This document shows positions 49,032 through 50,546 of a stretch of DNA of 50,546 nt, one piece after another. The stretch's first letter is position 1. Each line of letters opens with the position of its first letter. Source of the DNA: an uncultured Oscillospiraceae bacterium (GTDB taxonomy: Bacteria; Bacillota; Clostridia; Oscillospirales; Oscillospiraceae); the NCBI GenBank assembly GCA_934589675.1, contig CAKTOF010000018.1, forward strand, positions 1 to 50,546, written 5' to 3'. A model generated the notes under the pieces. That model saw nothing but the letters and a program-made list of their open reading frames with translations, was not told the origin of the DNA and made no database searches. The position numbers and the translations under genes were made by a program.

Positions 49032-49059
49032 GGATAGCACGCCCCGCAGCGGGAAAACT
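49032..49059 (+). promoter_or_regulatory. probable sigma-F/sigma-G promoter of gpr
   Basis: GGATA (49032-49036), a 14-bp spacer and GGGAAAACT (49051-49059). The -10 fits the sigma-F pattern GGnnAnAnT exactly and the -35 fits GYWTA in four of five positions. Forespore control is expected for gpr. Confidence 0.55.
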
Positions 49060-49079
49060 GGACTTAAGGTGGTGGAATC

Positions 49080-49931
49080 ATGGGCATTCGAACCGATTTG
49101 GCAGTCGAGGCGCACGCACTGTGGAAGCGCTCCGCCGGAGAAACAGGCGCGCTGTCCGGCGTGCGCGCCCGTCAGGCGCAGACGCGCGGCGTCGAGCTGA
49201 CCGTTGTGGACATTCTCGACGAGGAGGGCGAGCAGGCGCTCGGGAAAAAGCGCGGGCGCTATGTGACGGTCGACCTGACGCCGCTTAACCGGCGCGTTCC
49301 CGATGCGTTTTCCTCTGCGGCAGATGTGCTGGCCGGGCAGCTGCGCGAGCTTGTCGCGCCGGAGGCCGGTCAGGGCGTGCTCGTCGTCGGCCTCGGCAAC
49401 GCTGACGTCACGCCGGACGCCGTGGGGCCGCGCGCGCTTTCGCATCTGCTCGTCACGCGCCATATGATCGGCCGGATGCCGGACGTGTTCGGCAGTCTGC
49501 GTCCCGTGTGCGCCGTTGCGCCGGGCGTTCTGGGCACGACGGGGCTCGAGAGCGTCGACATTGTCCGCGGCGTCATTGCGCACGCAAAGCCCGGGCGCGT
49601 CATCGTCATCGACGCGCTCGCGGCCATGGAGCCGGCACGGCTGTGCGCAGCGGTGCAGCTGTCCGACGCCGGCATTGTGCCGGGCTCGGGCGTCGGCAAT
49701 TCGCGCGCGGCGTTTTCCCTGGAGAGCCTCGGCGTTCCGACCGTCTCCATCGGCGTCCCGACGGTCATCGACGCCGCCGTGCTCGGCGCGGAGGATGCCG
49801 ATGGCCTCATCGTCACGCCGACGGACATCGACATGCGCGTACGCGAGATCGCGCGCCTGATCGGCACGGCCGTCGATCTTGCGCTGTTTGACACATTGAC
49901 GCCCGAGGAGATCGCGTTTTACGTCGGTTAA
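49080..49931 (+). CDS. gpr: germination protease GPR
   Basis: A 283-residue spore protease of family A25 that degrades small acid-soluble DNA-binding proteins when the spore germinates. It is made as a zymogen: the N-terminal MGIRTDLAVEAHALWKR contains the usual RTDLAxE propeptide cleavage region. Conserved core segments include VVGLGNADVTPDAVGPRALS, VCAVAPGVLGTTGLESVDIV and VIDALAAMEPARLCAAVQLS. AAGGTGG precedes the ATG and a sigma-F/G-like promoter lies upstream. It is shorter than B. subtilis GPR (368 residues), as in other clostridia. Confidence 0.95.
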   Translation: MGIRTDLAVEAHALWKRSAGETGALSGVRARQAQTRGVELTVVDILDEEGEQALGKKRGRYVTVDLTPLNRRVPDAFSSAADVLAGQLRELVAPEAGQGVLVVGLGNADVTPDAVGPRALSHLLVTRHMIGRMPDVFGSLRPVCAVAPGVLGTTGLESVDIVRGVIAHAKPGRVIVIDALAAMEPARLCAAVQLSDAGIVPGSGVGNSRAAFSLESLGVPTVSIGVPTVIDAAVLGAEDADGLIVTPTDIDMRVREIARLIGTAVDLALFDTLTPEEIAFYVG

Positions 49932-49943
49932 CTTTATGTTAAC
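49927..49943. repeat. inverted repeat over the gpr stop codon
   Basis: GTTAAC-TTTAT-GTTAAC: two HpaI-type palindromes 5 bp apart, overlapping the gpr stop. It has no U-run and does not look like a terminator. Confidence 0.5.
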
Positions 49944-50235
49944 CCTTCGCTGCGTATTGTTAGGCTTGGTACAGAAATATCCACCCTGTGGATAAACCTG
50001 TTGAAATGTGCATAACTCCAGCTGTGGCCGGAAAAATCGCAAGAATACCCACTGGAGCAGGTGGTGGAAGCGGCGTGAATATTTGCAGATGCCATCCAAA
50101 AATAACGCACGATGCAGAAAATTACGGAAAGCGGCGCCCTGCGCACGGATAAACCACGAAATTGCGCGGCAGGACGGAGGCTATGTGGCATAGTGCCGAA
50201 TCTTCGCAAAATCCTTCCGGAATTGTCGGATTCCC
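49932..50235. other. long intergenic region between gpr and pyrG
   Basis: About 390 bp separate gpr from pyrG, the longest gene-free stretch in the window. It holds an inverted repeat at the gpr stop, a DnaA-box cluster (49978-50015) and the pyrG promoter. From about 50040 to 50230 no ORF with a ribosome site or known RNA was recognised. A 91-codon minus-strand frame (49934-50209) lacks a ribosome site and homology. No terminator for gpr is evident. Confidence 0.5.
49978..50015. promoter_or_regulatory. DnaA-box cluster
   Basis: TGTGGATAA (49987-49995) and TGTGCATAA (50007-50015) both fit the DnaA box TTATNCACA on the minus strand. TATCCAC (49978-49984) faces the first one head to head with a 3-bp gap. 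Three boxes within 38 bp are unlikely by chance in this GC-rich DNA. Confidence 0.55.
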
Positions 50236-50264
50236 TTGACGCGGCGTGAGAAAGCCGGTAAAAT
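50236..50264 (+). promoter_or_regulatory. pyrG promoter
   Basis: TTGACG (50236-50241), a 17-bp spacer and TAAAAT (50259-50264), about 55 bp before pyrG. Confidence 0.75.
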
Positions 50265-50319
50265 AGCTTGAATGTGAAAAACGCAAAGGAACTTACGTTA
50301 CGGAAAAGGAGAGCGCGTC

Positions 50320-50546
<227 letters not shown>

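Noticed and set aside
49934..50209. 91-codon minus-strand ORF between gpr and pyrG
   Set aside because: No ribosome site, no homology and it covers the DnaA-box cluster; composition not like the neighbouring genes.

Overview
The window is high-GC, densely packed chromosomal DNA from an endospore-forming clostridium, most likely Oscillospiraceae (Oscillibacter/Flavonifractor-like). This rests on the set of sporulation genes (spoIIAA-spoIIAB-sigF, yunB, ylbJ, yqfC-yqfD, ylmC/ymxH, gpr, a cotJC remnant), the Gram-positive gene orders (yqfC-yqfD-phoH-ybeY-dgkA-era, uvrC-rsmD-coaD, rpsT/gpr, murT-gatD), a valine T-box and strong Shine-Dalgarno sites. The family name is an inference; no phylogenetic test was possible.

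Layout. 1-860: end of a mobile element (ParB-like protein and a small coupled ORF) joined abruptly to a cotJC gene that has lost its 5' part. 860-6.2 kb: MarR regulator, MATE exporter, TrkH/TrkA potassium uptake. 6.2-12.9 kb: ligA, yunB, pcrA, then the spoIIA operon, whose promoter appears to be interlocked with the folC terminator. 12.9-20.7 kb: folC-valS under a GUC-specifier T-box, then pyruvate carboxylase behind a palindromic operator. 20.7-28.1 kb: coiled-coil protein, coaD, rsmD, uvrC, an HPr-like protein, mutS2, recO, a short yqzL and a small Cys-rich protein. 28.1-33.8 kb: ylbJ, diverging from the yqfC-to-era operon. 33.8-37.8 kb: GerMN lipoprotein, histidine kinase, response regulator and a comEA-like gene broken by an amber codon. 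37.8-42.5 kb: D-Ala-D-Ala carboxypeptidase, family 4 uracil-DNA glycosylase, Lrp regulator, gatD, murT. 42.7-45.8 kb: tRNA-Arg(CCT), a 31-residue ORF with its own ribosome site and terminator, prfB, a TSCPD protein and an SLH-NlpC/P60 wall hydrolase. 45.8-48.6 kb: the least ordinary part, with an SdpI-like protein in AT-rich DNA, ylmC, two tandem paralogues of an unrecognised family (one frameshifted, one 5'-truncated) and an AraC remnant. 48.6-50.5 kb: rpsT, gpr, a gap with a DnaA-box cluster, and the start of pyrG.

Most genes are housekeeping and intact. The unusual signals are decay and rearrangement (cotJC, comEA, the AraC/paralogue junction, the frameshifted paralogue, the HPr active site) and compact regulatory designs (spoIIA promoter/terminator overlap, pyc operator, rpsT leader palindrome, possible leaderless murT, terminators that abut ribosome sites). 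No CRISPR array, rRNA, complete insertion sequence or prophage was seen.
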